64,000 nucleotides of DNA, from NCBI RefSeq assembly GCF_008386585.1, contig NZ_VUOB01000045.1, positions 1 to 64,000 on the forward strand, in the 5' to 3' direction. The position numbers and the translations under genes are program-made. Below, in pieces: positions 24,961 through 34,039 of the stretch. Within the stretch, counting starts at the first letter, position 1. Every line of letters begins with the position of its first letter. The stretch comes from Solihabitans fulvus. Its GTDB lineage: Bacteria; Actinomycetota; Actinomycetes; Mycobacteriales; Pseudonocardiaceae. The notes beneath the pieces were generated by a model. It did no database searches. It was not told the origin of the DNA and saw only the letters and a list, made by a program, of their open reading frames with translations.

Positions 24961-27900
24961 TGGTTGTCCTCGCTCTTGAAGTAGGTGACCAGTGACCTGG
25001 CCAGGTCGTCGATGCCGCTGCTGGCGACCACCCGCATGAGCGGGATCTCCCGGCCGAAGCGGCGCCTCATCTTGGTGATCAGCTCGGCTCCCATCAGCGA
25101 GTCCACGCCGAGGTGATCGAGCGGGCCGTTGCGGTCAATGCGCTCGGGGTCGATGCCGAGCACGTCGGCCAGCGTGTTCGCGATGGTGTCGGCGGTCAGC
25201 GCGATCGCCTCCTCCACCGTCGCCTCTCGCAACCGGTCGATCAGGTCGTCGTACTCGTCGTCGTCGCTGTGCTGGCCGCCGACAAGGTCGCCCAGCCGAG
25301 GCGTGGTCAGGTGCGAATAGAGCCTGCGCACGAACTCCCCGTCGTGGCTCCACACCACAGCGACCTCCGGCGCCGTCTCCGCGGAGCCGACCAGCTCGTC
25401 CAGCGCCCTGCGGATCTGGTGCAACGGCATCAGCCCGAGGCCCGCTCTGGCCACCGTTCGGGCGGTGGCCTCGTTGCGGGCCACGTAGCCGACCTCCCCC
25501 AGCGCGCCCCAGGCGATCGCCTGCCCCACCAGTCCACGGGCCCTGCGGGCACGGGCCAGTGCCTCCAGGAACAGGTTCCCAGCGCAGTAGGCGGCCTGCC
25601 CCGCGTTGCCGACCACGGCCGCCGCCGAGGAGAACATCAGGAACAGGTCCAGGTCGTGTCCCTCGGTCACTCGGTCCAGCACCAGCGCGCCCGCCATCTT
25701 CGGCGCCAGGACGGCCTGGAACCGCTCGGCGGTCAGGTCGGTGACCAACGCGTCGTCAAGCACCATCGCCGCGTGCACCACACCGCGCAACCGTGCTCCT
25801 CCCCCGTCGACGGCGGCGACCAGTTCCCGCATCGCGGGTTCGTCGGTGACGTCGGCGGCGTGGACGGACACGTCGACACCGCGCGCCGCCAGCTCGGTGA
25901 CCAGGTCGCCGGCCTCGGGCACGGCCATACCGCGCCGGTTGACCAGCACGAGGTGCCGCGCCCCTCGGTCAACCAGCCAGCGGGCCGTTTCCGCTCCGAA
26001 GCCGCCCGCGCCGCCGGTGACGAGGTAGCTGCCCGTGGGGTCGAGGGCGATCGGGGCAGGGGCGGGCTGCTCGACCCTCGGGCGCTGGTCGAGGGCGACG
26101 ACCAGCTTGCCGATGTGCCGGGAGTGCTGGATCGACCGCAGCGCCTCGCCCAGCCGGGCCGCGGGGAAGACCCGGTACGGGACGGGCCGGTAGGTATGTG
26201 CCTCGGCCTGGGCCACGAACTGGTCGTAGGCCGCGCCGATCTCCTCGATGCGGTGCCTGCCCAGTTGGTCGATGTCGACGGCGAAGTAGCTGATGTTGTT
26301 GCGGAACAGCCGCAGCGAGACGTTGCGGTCGCCGTACAGGTCGCGCTTGCCCAGTTCCACGAACCGGCCGCCCAGCCGCAGCAGGTCGAGGCTGCGCGCG
26401 ATGAACTCCCCGCCAAGCGAGTTGAGCACCACGTCCACGCCCCGGCCGCCGGTGGCGGCGAGCACGTCGGCGGCGAAGCTCAGGTTGCGCGAGTCGAAGA
26501 CGTGCTCGATGCCAAGCAGCCGCAGGAAGTCCCGCTTCTCGTCGGTTCCCGCAGTGGCGATCACCGTGGCGCCCAGGGCTCGGGCGACCTGGATCGCGGC
26601 CAGCCCGACACCGCCAGCCGCGCCGTGCACCAGCACGACCTCACCCCCGGTCAGCCTGGCCAGATGCCGGAGCCCGTACTCGGCGGTGAGGAACGCCACC
26701 GGCGCTCCGGCCGCCGCGACCAGGTCGAACCCTGCGGGCAGATGCGCGGCCAGATGCTGCTCGACGACCACGTGCGAGGCGAACCCGCCTGCGCAGAACC
26801 CCACCACCTGGTCACCGGGCCTGAACCGCGTCACGCCGGGGCCGACCGCGCTGACCACACCGGACACTTCGAAGCCGACGTGGGTGCCGGCCATTCCGTG
26901 CTCCCCCACCCAGTCCGGCAGCATGCCCACCGCGATCAGCGCGTCGCGGTAGTTCAGACCGGTCGCGCGCGCTTCGACGAGCACTTGTCCGGCACCGGGT
27001 TCGGGCAGTTCGGTGGCCACCCAGGACAGCCGGTACGCGGGCCCTGTGTCGCGAACGACCATCTGGTAGGCCGTGGACGTGTCGCGCGCCGGGATCGCCG
27101 GCAGGTCGGCCAGCCGGGGAACGAATCTGCCCGCTGCGGTGAACACCACCTCGTCGTCCTCGGTGGGGTCCAGCACCTCTCGCACGAGGTGGTCGAGTGG
27201 CGCGCCGCGTTCCAGCGAGATCCGGTGCACGGCCAGCGTGTTGCACTCGGCGGCGATGGTGCGCGTCGCGCCCCACAGCGCGGCGTCGACCGGGTTGGTG
27301 GCCCGTTCCGGTGCCGGGTTGACGCCGGCTGGCCGGCCGACCAGCCAGAGCCGGGCCGTCGCCCCCGCTGACAGGTCGCCCGAGCTGGTCGCGAGGGCGC
27401 GCACCAGCGCGAACCGCCTGGTGGTGGACGCCAGGGCCGCCTCGGGGGTCGGTTCCGTCTCGGCGAGCAGCAGCACCACATCGGTCGACGGCCCGTGCAG
27501 CCAGTCGCCGATGTCGCTGTCCCCGGTCGCCCCGATCGCGGTCGCGCCCTGCTTGGCGAGTCTCGCGGTGAGCGCGTCGGCCAGTTCGGCCTCGGTGTCG
27601 TCCTCGGCGACGACAACCACCCGTGTGCCCGACGCGGTCGGCAGCACCTCCGGCAGTGGCGTGGTCCTTGGCGCTCTGGTCCCTGTTGTCAGCGAACACG
27701 GACCCGACTCAGCCAGGGTCCGCGCCCCGGTGAAGTCGTTGGCGCGCAGCAGGTCTCGCCATGCCGGCGCGGACAGCAGCGGCGAGTGGCGGCGCAGGTC
27801 GAGGTCCGTCATCGACCAGAACCCCGGTGCCAGGCCGAACGGCAGGGCCAGCATGCGCGGGTCGTGTGACTCGACGAACAGCAGGCGACCGTGGTCGGCC

Positions 27901-30900
27901 AGCAGGTCCGACACCGAGCGCAGCGCCGCCCGCACGTCCTTGGCCGCGTGCAGCGCGTTTCCCGCCACCACCAGGTCGAACGCGCCCGGCTCTGCCTCGG
28001 GTTGGTCGAGGTCGAGGGTTCGGTACTCGACGAAGTCGTAGGGCGCGAACCGGGCGGCGGCCGGGGCCAGGAACACCGCCGAGACGTCGGTGAACACGTA
28101 GTGCGTGCGGTCCGGCGGCAGCACCGGCAGCAGCGCGGCGGTCAGCCCTCCGGTGCCGCCGCCGATCTCCAGCACCCGCAGCGGCCGGTCCTCGGGCCAC
28201 TGTGCGGCCAGCGCGCGAACCGCCTCGGCCGCGCCCCGGTTCAGCGAGGCCAGAACCGGCAGCAGGTCGTAGTAGTGGGCGAGGGTGTCGCTGCCGTGGG
28301 TGGGCAACAGGATGTCGAGCACGTCGCGTTCGCCGCGCAACAGGTCGGCCAGGTGCAGGCCGCACCGCCCGGCCAGCACGAGATCCGTGACGTACTCGGG
28401 GAACTCGGCGACGAAATCGTCGAACACGGGCTCGGCGACCGGGTTGAGCCGCCACCGGGACCGACCCTGAAACTCTCCGAGCCAGGTGAGTGCACCATGG
28501 TCGACAGCGACGGAGATCAGCAGGTCCACCAGGCGCGCGTAGTCGGGTTTGACGCCCGACGCGAACAGGTCCTCGGTGAAGAAGACCTCCGCGCCGTCGA
28601 GCAGCGCGCGGATGGCACGCGCGACGAACGCCGCCGTGTGGGCGAGCTTTCTCTGCCTGATGTCGCCGTACCTGCGGTCAGGTGCCACCGAGCTCTCCGG
28701 CAGCAGGTAGTCCACCTCGGCGACCGGCGCGGGGCCGCGTGGCACCGCGCGCAGCACCGTGTGCTGTCGTCGGATCGAGTGCCTGGCGGGCAGAGTGATC
28801 CGCAGGAACCGGAAGTCCAGCAGTTCCAGCAGGACCGCGCCCGACTCGTCGGTCATCGTGATGTCGGCGGTGGCCGACGTGGCGGAAACGGCTCGGCAGC
28901 GGAAGTGCACGACTCCGGTCGCCGTCGGCGTGCCCCACAACCGCGCTGTGCCGACCACGACGGGCAGATAGGCGGCGTCGCTGGTGACGATGCCGTGCAG
29001 CATCCGGCCGAGCTGCACCGCGGCCTGTGGCGCGGCGTCGGTCCAGGCCGGGTGCGCGCCGAACGCGGACAGGTCCAAGTGTGAGCAGTCGTAGTCGGCG
29101 AGCACCTCCCTGTCCTCCACCGACAACTGGGAGATCACCTGGAAATCAGGGCCGTAGTCGAGACCGAGCCGCTTGGCGTCGACGTAGTGCGCGGTGCCGT
29201 CGACGTGCTGCCCCCGCTCGGCGAATCGAGCGCGCAGCGCCGCCAGGTCCAGCGGCGGTGGCGGCGCGGCCACTCGGCTGCGCACCCTGCCCCTGGCATG
29301 GGTCTGCCACTGTTGGTTGTCGCCGTTGCGGGTGGCGACGCGGAACACACCGTCCTCTTCGGACAGTGAGACCTGCATGAGCGGCAGGACCGATTCGTCC
29401 TCGGGGGCGGCCATCGGCTTGGTGATGTGTAGCTCGCACACCTCGACCGGCCCGTCCAAGGCGAGTTCTCCCGCGGCCCAGCCCATTTCCAGATACCCGG
29501 CAGCCGGCATGATCGCCGTGCCACCCGCTTTGTGTCCGCTCAGCCACGGCAGCCGAGCGGGGTCCACCGTGGACTGCCAGGTCGGGTCGGACACTCTGGC
29601 CCGGTCGCCGAGCAACACGTGGTCCGGCGCTGCCGACACTCCGCTCCAGATGTACTTGCTGCCGGCGAAGAACCTCTCGCGCTGCCAGGGGTATCGGGGC
29701 AGCGACACCACCTGGCCCGGCTGCGGGAAGTAGCGCTCGGCGCGGCTGTCGACCCCGGCCGCCAGCGCGGACTCCACCACCGTGCGCAGGGCACGCGGTC
29801 CGGGATCGGTCATGGTCAGCGTGGGCAGCACGGCGAGCACGCCGTCCCCGGCCGCGCGCTTGAGGTAGGTCTGGAGGACCGGGCGCGGGCCGATCTCGAT
29901 GATCGTGTCGAACCCGGCGGCCACCAGGTGGTCGGTCGCTTCGGCGAACCGGACGGGCTCGCGGATGTTGCGCCACCAGTACTCCGCGTCCATCCGTTCC
30001 CCGAGCAGTGGCCCGCCGGTGACCGTGGACATGAACTCGATCTCGGTCGGTTTCGGCGTGAGATCAGCCAGAGCGGCCAGCACTCCGGGGCGCAACGGGT
30101 CCATGGCCGCGCTGTGGAACGGGTAGTCCAGGTCGAGCAGACGGCAGAACACCTCGCGCTCGCTGAGCCGGTCGGCCAGGTCGCGCAGATCGTCGCGGGG
30201 GCCGGCGACCGTGACGTCGGTGGCGCTGTTGATCCCGGCGATCTCCACGCGCCCGCCGTACCGAACGAGCTGCGCTTCGGCCTCGTCGGGTGGCAGGTTG
30301 ATCGCGGCCATGGTGCCGGTGCCCGCGGTGTCGGCCTGTGCCTGGCTGCGCGCCACCACCAGCTGCACAGCCTGCCTCAGGTCATAGACCCCGCCCACGA
30401 ACGCGGCCGCGATCTCACCGACGCTGTGCCCGTACACGGCCTGCGGGCGCAGGCCGTGCTCGGCCAGCACCGCCGCGATGCCGGCCTGCACCGCGAACAG
30501 GACCGGTTGGATCACCCTCGTGTCGGCAAGGCGTGGCCGGACAGCCCGTAGTTCGTCGGCGACCCGCCACCCCACCAGAGGCTCCAGTGTCGCGTCGACC
30601 TCGGCGACGGTCGTGGCGAACACCGGGTCGGCGTCGAGCAGGCCGACGGCCATCCCCGGCCAGGTCGCCCCGTGCCCGGAGAACGCGAACGCCACCGTGC
30701 CCCGCTCGGTCGCGCGCTGCGGGAGGCCCGGCTCCGCCAACCGGCGGCGCGCCTGTGCCGCTGTGTCGGCGAGCACCACGCGCCGGTACGCGTGCTGGCC
30801 CCGCCGCCGCCAGGCCGTGTAGGCGAGGTCACGGAAGTCCGCGCAGCCCGCCAACCGTTCGTCCATCCGGGACAGCGCCTCGGTCAACGCGGCCTCGGTG

Positions 30901-32243
30901 TGCCCCGACACGACGATCGGCACGGTCGTGCTGTCCCGCTGAGGAGTCGCTGGACTCTCGGGAGGCCCGCTGAGGACGACGTGCACGTTCGTGCCGCCGA
31001 ACCCGAAGGAGCTGACGCCGACCAGGGAGCCCGCGCCGGTGGGCCGCAGGTGGTCCACCGGAGCCAGGGCCAGGCCCTCGAAGTCGATGTCCTGGCTGCG
31101 TGGGCTCGTGTTCGGGGTAGGTGGGATCTGCTGGTGCCGCAGCACCAGGATCGCCTTGCACAGGCCCGCCATGCCCGACGCCGGTTCCAGATGCCCGAGA
31201 TTGCCCTTGACCGACCCGATCGGCAGCGGCCCGCCCGAGCGGCGGATGCCCAGCGCGTTCCCGATGGCCTGGCACTCGGCGGGGTCGCCGATCGGGGTTC
31301 CGGTGCCGTGCGCCTCCACGTAGACCAGCTCGTCCGGGTCCAGAGCGAAGCGTTGGTACACCTGGTGCAGCAGGCTTTCCTGGGCCTGCGCGCTGGGGAG
31401 CACCAGCCCGGCCGTGTTCCCGTCGCTGTTGGTGCCCGAGCCCTCGATCACCGCGTGCACTCGATCACCGTCGGCCACCGCGTCGGCCAGCCGCTTGAGC
31501 ACCAGCACTCCCGCGCCCTCGGCCCGCACATAGCCGTCGGCGTCTGCTGAGAACGGACGGCAGTGACCGGTCGGCGACAGGAAGCCCGCCTTGGCGAACC
31601 CCACGAACGCCAGCGGATTGAGCAGGATGTTCACCCCGGCCGCGAAGGCCACCCTGCCGCCGCCGTGCCGCAGGTGCTCGCAGGCCAGGTGCACGGCGTT
31701 GAGCGCCGACGCGCACGCGGTGTCCACCTTCAGGCTCGGCCCGTGCAGGTCGAGTTGGTAGGAGAGCCGGTTCGCCGTGTTGGACAGCGCCGAACCGGAG
31801 TTCGTGTAGGGGCCGATGGTCTCGGGCGTCACCATCTGCTGCCCGGCGTAGTCCATTACCGACGCGCCAACGAACACCGCGCTGTCGGAGCCGCGCAGGG
31901 CGCGTGGATCGATACCGGCGTCGTCCAACGCCTCGACGCCCAGTTCCAGCAGCAGCCGCTGTTGCGGGTCGATGCTCAGCGCCTCACGCGGGCTGATCCC
32001 GAAGAAGTCCGCGTCGAACCCGGCGATGTCGTCGAGGTAGCCACCGACGAACGTGTAGGACTTGCCCGGCCGCATCTGGTTGGTGTCGTGGTACCGGTCC
32101 AGGTCGAACCGGTCCGTCGGTGGAACACCCACTGCCTCTCGGCCCTCGGACAGCAGCGACCACAGGTCGTCCAGATCCGCTACGCCACCGGGAAACCGAC
32201 AGGCCACACCCACGATTGCGATCTTGTCAGGCACTCTCGCCAT
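24957..32243 (-). CDS. Iterative-type highly reducing type I polyketide synthase (KS-AT-DH-MT-ER-KR-ACP)
   Basis: A 2428-residue single module. KS about 5-425 with Cys177 (DTACASA), His312 (EAHGTGT), His351; AT about 510-830 with Ser607 (GHSVGE) and YPFHS (707-711) at the specificity motif; DH about 875-1150 with His904 (HKAGGTAIMP) and Asp1069 (HPAWTDA); C-methyltransferase about 1200-1510 with LEIGGGTGG (1358-1366); ER about 1740-2040 with LVHGAAGGVG near 1871; KR about 2070-2290 with VTGGAGGFG, an LDD motif (B-type) and Ser2205/Tyr2219; ACP with Ser2382 (LGVDSL). All sites look intact. The single complete module and internal MT match iterative reducing synthases. No thioesterase, docking domain or second PKS is present. 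ATG 32243 follows GGAAG. Confidence 0.95.
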   Translation of the reverse strand: MARVPDKIAIVGVACRFPGGVADLDDLWSLLSEGREAVGVPPTDRFDLDRYHDTNQMRPGKSYTFVGGYLDDIAGFDADFFGISPREALSIDPQQRLLLELGVEALDDAGIDPRALRGSDSAVFVGASVMDYAGQQMVTPETIGPYTNSGSALSNTANRLSYQLDLHGPSLKVDTACASALNAVHLACEHLRHGGGRVAFAAGVNILLNPLAFVGFAKAGFLSPTGHCRPFSADADGYVRAEGAGVLVLKRLADAVADGDRVHAVIEGSGTNSDGNTAGLVLPSAQAQESLLHQVYQRFALDPDELVYVEAHGTGTPIGDPAECQAIGNALGIRRSGGPLPIGSVKGNLGHLEPASGMAGLCKAILVLRHQQIPPTPNTSPRSQDIDFEGLALAPVDHLRPTGAGSLVGVSSFGFGGTNVHVVLSGPPESPATPQRDSTTVPIVVSGHTEAALTEALSRMDERLAGCADFRDLAYTAWRRRGQHAYRRVVLADTAAQARRRLAEPGLPQRATERGTVAFAFSGHGATWPGMAVGLLDADPVFATTVAEVDATLEPLVGWRVADELRAVRPRLADTRVIQPVLFAVQAGIAAVLAEHGLRPQAVYGHSVGEIAAAFVGGVYDLRQAVQLVVARSQAQADTAGTGTMAAINLPPDEAEAQLVRYGGRVEIAGINSATDVTVAGPRDDLRDLADRLSEREVFCRLLDLDYPFHSAAMDPLRPGVLAALADLTPKPTEIEFMSTVTGGPLLGERMDAEYWWRNIREPVRFAEATDHLVAAGFDTIIEIGPRPVLQTYLKRAAGDGVLAVLPTLTMTDPGPRALRTVVESALAAGVDSRAERYFPQPGQVVSLPRYPWQRERFFAGSKYIWSGVSAAPDHVLLGDRARVSDPTWQSTVDPARLPWLSGHKAGGTAIMPAAGYLEMGWAAGELALDGPVEVCELHITKPMAAPEDESVLPLMQVSLSEEDGVFRVATRNGDNQQWQTHARGRVRSRVAAPPPPLDLAALRARFAERGQHVDGTAHYVDAKRLGLDYGPDFQVISQLSVEDREVLADYDCSHLDLSAFGAHPAWTDAAPQAAVQLGRMLHGIVTSDAAYLPVVVGTARLWGTPTATGVVHFRCRAVSATSATADITMTDESGAVLLELLDFRFLRITLPARHSIRRQHTVLRAVPRGPAPVAEVDYLLPESSVAPDRRYGDIRQRKLAHTAAFVARAIRALLDGAEVFFTEDLFASGVKPDYARLVDLLISVAVDHGALTWLGEFQGRSRWRLNPVAEPVFDDFVAEFPEYVTDLVLAGRCGLHLADLLRGERDVLDILLPTHGSDTLAHYYDLLPVLASLNRGAAEAVRALAAQWPEDRPLRVLEIGGGTGGLTAALLPVLPPDRTHYVFTDVSAVFLAPAAARFAPYDFVEYRTLDLDQPEAEPGAFDLVVAGNALHAAKDVRAALRSVSDLLADHGRLLFVESHDPRMLALPFGLAPGFWSMTDLDLRRHSPLLSAPAWRDLLRANDFTGARTLAESGPCSLTTGTRAPRTTPLPEVLPTASGTRVVVVAEDDTEAELADALTARLAKQGATAIGATGDSDIGDWLHGPSTDVVLLLAETEPTPEAALASTTRRFALVRALATSSGDLSAGATARLWLVGRPAGVNPAPERATNPVDAALWGATRTIAAECNTLAVHRISLERGAPLDHLVREVLDPTEDDEVVFTAAGRFVPRLADLPAIPARDTSTAYQMVVRDTGPAYRLSWVATELPEPGAGQVLVEARATGLNYRDALIAVGMLPDWVGEHGMAGTHVGFEVSGVVSAVGPGVTRFRPGDQVVGFCAGGFASHVVVEQHLAAHLPAGFDLVAAAGAPVAFLTAEYGLRHLARLTGGEVVLVHGAAGGVGLAAIQVARALGATVIATAGTDEKRDFLRLLGIEHVFDSRNLSFAADVLAATGGRGVDVVLNSLGGEFIARSLDLLRLGGRFVELGKRDLYGDRNVSLRLFRNNISYFAVDIDQLGRHRIEEIGAAYDQFVAQAEAHTYRPVPYRVFPAARLGEALRSIQHSRHIGKLVVALDQRPRVEQPAPAPIALDPTGSYLVTGGAGGFGAETARWLVDRGARHLVLVNRRGMAVPEAGDLVTELAARGVDVSVHAADVTDEPAMRELVAAVDGGGARLRGVVHAAMVLDDALVTDLTAERFQAVLAPKMAGALVLDRVTEGHDLDLFLMFSSAAAVVGNAGQAAYCAGNLFLEALARARRARGLVGQAIAWGALGEVGYVARNEATARTVARAGLGLMPLHQIRRALDELVGSAETAPEVAVVWSHDGEFVRRLYSHLTTPRLGDLVGGQHSDDDEYDDLIDRLREATVEEAIALTADTIANTLADVLGIDPERIDRNGPLDHLGVDSLMGAELITKMRRRFGREIPLMRVVASSGIDDLARSLVTYFKSEDNQ

Positions 32244-32378
32244 GGTGCCGCTTCCGCGACGCTCTTCAGTCGCTACACCGAGGGTTCACCTGAATCGCCA
32301 ACCCAAAGGGTGACGACTCGCTGCGCCAAGGAAAGCGCCTGCACGGCGTGGTTCCCGCTGACCGGGAAGTGCGGCGGG

Positions 32379-32609
32379 CTATCGCGCCGTAGCGGGGGTC
32401 GCGCCGGCTCCTGTCCCGGCACCGCTGCCGCCCTGACCCGGGCGACGGCCGGTGCCTGCCCCGCCGCCTGGACCGGATCCGGCGCCGGCGCTCCCGTCGC
32501 CGCCCTGGCCAGGACCACGGCCGGGGCCTGCGTTGCCGCCGCCACCGGGGTGCCCCCTTCCCTTGGCGCGGTATTCGTGCGCGGCGGCGGACCGCAGCAG
32601 TCGAACCAA
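32379..32609 (-). CDS. Possible small glycine-rich peptide upstream of the PKS
   Basis: A 76-residue frame with a TTG start, a basic head (residues 1-18) and a Gly/Pro/Arg tail carrying two copies of a unit like RPGQGGSGAGTG. Third codon positions are mostly C, as in real genes here, but no ribosome binding site is visible and the tract is simple sequence, so other frames are also open. It lies 135 bases before the PKS start in the same direction. Weak support. Confidence 0.25.
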   Translation of the reverse strand: MVRLLRSAAAHEYRAKGRGHPGGGGNAGPGRGPGQGGDGSAGAGSGPGGGAGTGRRPGQGGSGAGTGAGATPATAR

Positions 32610-32660
32610 AGACCGCGTCGGACAACATCTCCACGGCCCTGCCTCAGGGTCCGCACCCCG

Positions 32661-33848
32661 TCATGGTCGGCGGAAGGTCACGTCCGCCAGTCCGTTGAGC
32701 TTGACCACAAGCTCGAAGTCCTCGGCGCCGAGGCGGAACGACGCCACATAGGTGTCGGCGGCGACCTTCTTCGACGTCGACTGGACCGGCGCGCATGTCG
32801 CGTCGACCACGTTGACCACGGCGAAGCCGAGTCCGGGGTCCTCGTAGTAGAACTTGATCGCGCCGAGGGGCTTGCGGTCCCGCAGGAACAGGCCGCCGGT
32901 GGGAAACTGCGACAGCCCTGGGTAGACCCTCTCCGCCGTGACACCCTCGGGCAGCTGTTGGACCTCGCCGGTCGAGATCTTCGGTTCCTGCTCGAAGTAC
33001 AGGTCGGTGCACTTCCCGACGGGCGTCGTGGTCACCACCGTCGTCGGTCGAGAAGAAGTCGGCGCCGTGGTCGTCGGCACCGTCGTGGTCAGGTCGGCGG
33101 CAGGCGGGTGGGTCGACGCAGTGTCTGGGTGCCCGGGATTTCCACCTGCGTTCTGATCGCCGCGCCCCGGGACGAGCCAGACCACGCCGACGACGACCAG
33201 GACGATCACGGCCGCCGCGACGGCGAGGGCGAGGGCCCGGCGTGGTCGCCGCGGCCGCGACTGATGGCCGGGCAGGTGGATCCAGCCCGTGGCCGTGGTC
33301 TCCTTCGTCCGCACCTCGACCTGGTGGAACAGCTCGGCGTCGACGCCGGGGTAGCCGTGCCGGACGACCGAGCCGTGGAAGCGGTCGGACAGGATCGCCG
33401 CGACGGTGGCGGTGGCCGGGGCGCGTCGAAGCTCGTCGCGCAGGCGGGCGCTGTCCAACAGCCTGGCCAGAATGACCATCTGCGGGCCGTTGGGGAATCC
33501 CGACTCGTCGAGCGTCACGTCGGCGTCGTGCAGGGCCACCCGCACGCGAATCTGGGCCGTCTGACTCGCCCGCTGGTTGTGGGTGCGCAACTCCTGGGCG
33601 AGCACCGCGAGAAGGGGGTGCAGCAGGCGCCCTCGGTCGACGGTGTCCGGCACGTCCACGATCATCCCGTCGCCGGTGTCGCGGACCTGAAGCCGCGCGA
33701 GGTCGATCCCGCTCGCGGCGAACGCGACCTGTACCGCACGGTGCAACGCCCGCTTCAGCTCATCCCAGGCGACGTTGTCGCGACGGACGTCACCGGAGCG
33801 CTCGACGTCCACGGCGAACAACGCACGACGCACCGGTCCGTTGATCAC
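32661..33848 (-). CDS. Single-pass membrane protein with degenerate nucleotidyl-cyclase-like domain
   Basis: Taken from GTG 33848 (AGGATA upstream; a longer frame to 33983 lacks coding support), giving 395 residues. Residues about 5-195 resemble a class III cyclase fold: FAVDVERSG (metal Asp14), DTGDGMIV (Asp60) and RVRVALHDADV. The position that normally carries the Asn of N-x3-R reads MVILARL, so catalysis is doubtful. One transmembrane helix (about 205-227) leads to a Thr/Pro-rich linker and a 130-residue outer domain with two cysteines. The layout suggests a sensor linking outside to inside. It is transcribed toward the PKS, 417 bases away. Confidence 0.65.
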   Translation of the reverse strand: MINGPVRRALFAVDVERSGDVRRDNVAWDELKRALHRAVQVAFAASGIDLARLQVRDTGDGMIVDVPDTVDRGRLLHPLLAVLAQELRTHNQRASQTAQIRVRVALHDADVTLDESGFPNGPQMVILARLLDSARLRDELRRAPATATVAAILSDRFHGSVVRHGYPGVDAELFHQVEVRTKETTATGWIHLPGHQSRPRRPRRALALAVAAAVIVLVVVGVVWLVPGRGDQNAGGNPGHPDTASTHPPAADLTTTVPTTTAPTSSRPTTVVTTTPVGKCTDLYFEQEPKISTGEVQQLPEGVTAERVYPGLSQFPTGGLFLRDRKPLGAIKFYYEDPGLGFAVVNVVDATCAPVQSTSKKVAADTYVASFRLGAEDFELVVKLNGLADVTFRRP

Positions 33849-34039
33849 GCTCGGTATCCTACCGACTACAGCTCTGCCGGCGGGCGGCATGGTCGAAACC
33901 CACAGCGCCCGCCATCCGGCCGCCGACAATCGGGAGAAAGCCGGCATCTGACCGCAACAAAAGGGCTCCGCGAGAACGTCCATGGGGTGGGGACACCACT
34001 ACCGGTGTCCCCACCCTTGCTACTGAGCGGAGACAACTG

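Noticed and set aside
25113..27371. 752-codon plus-strand frame opposite the PKS
   Set aside because: Antisense shadow of the ER-KR-ACP region; composition is Arg/Gly/Asp-rich with no domain.
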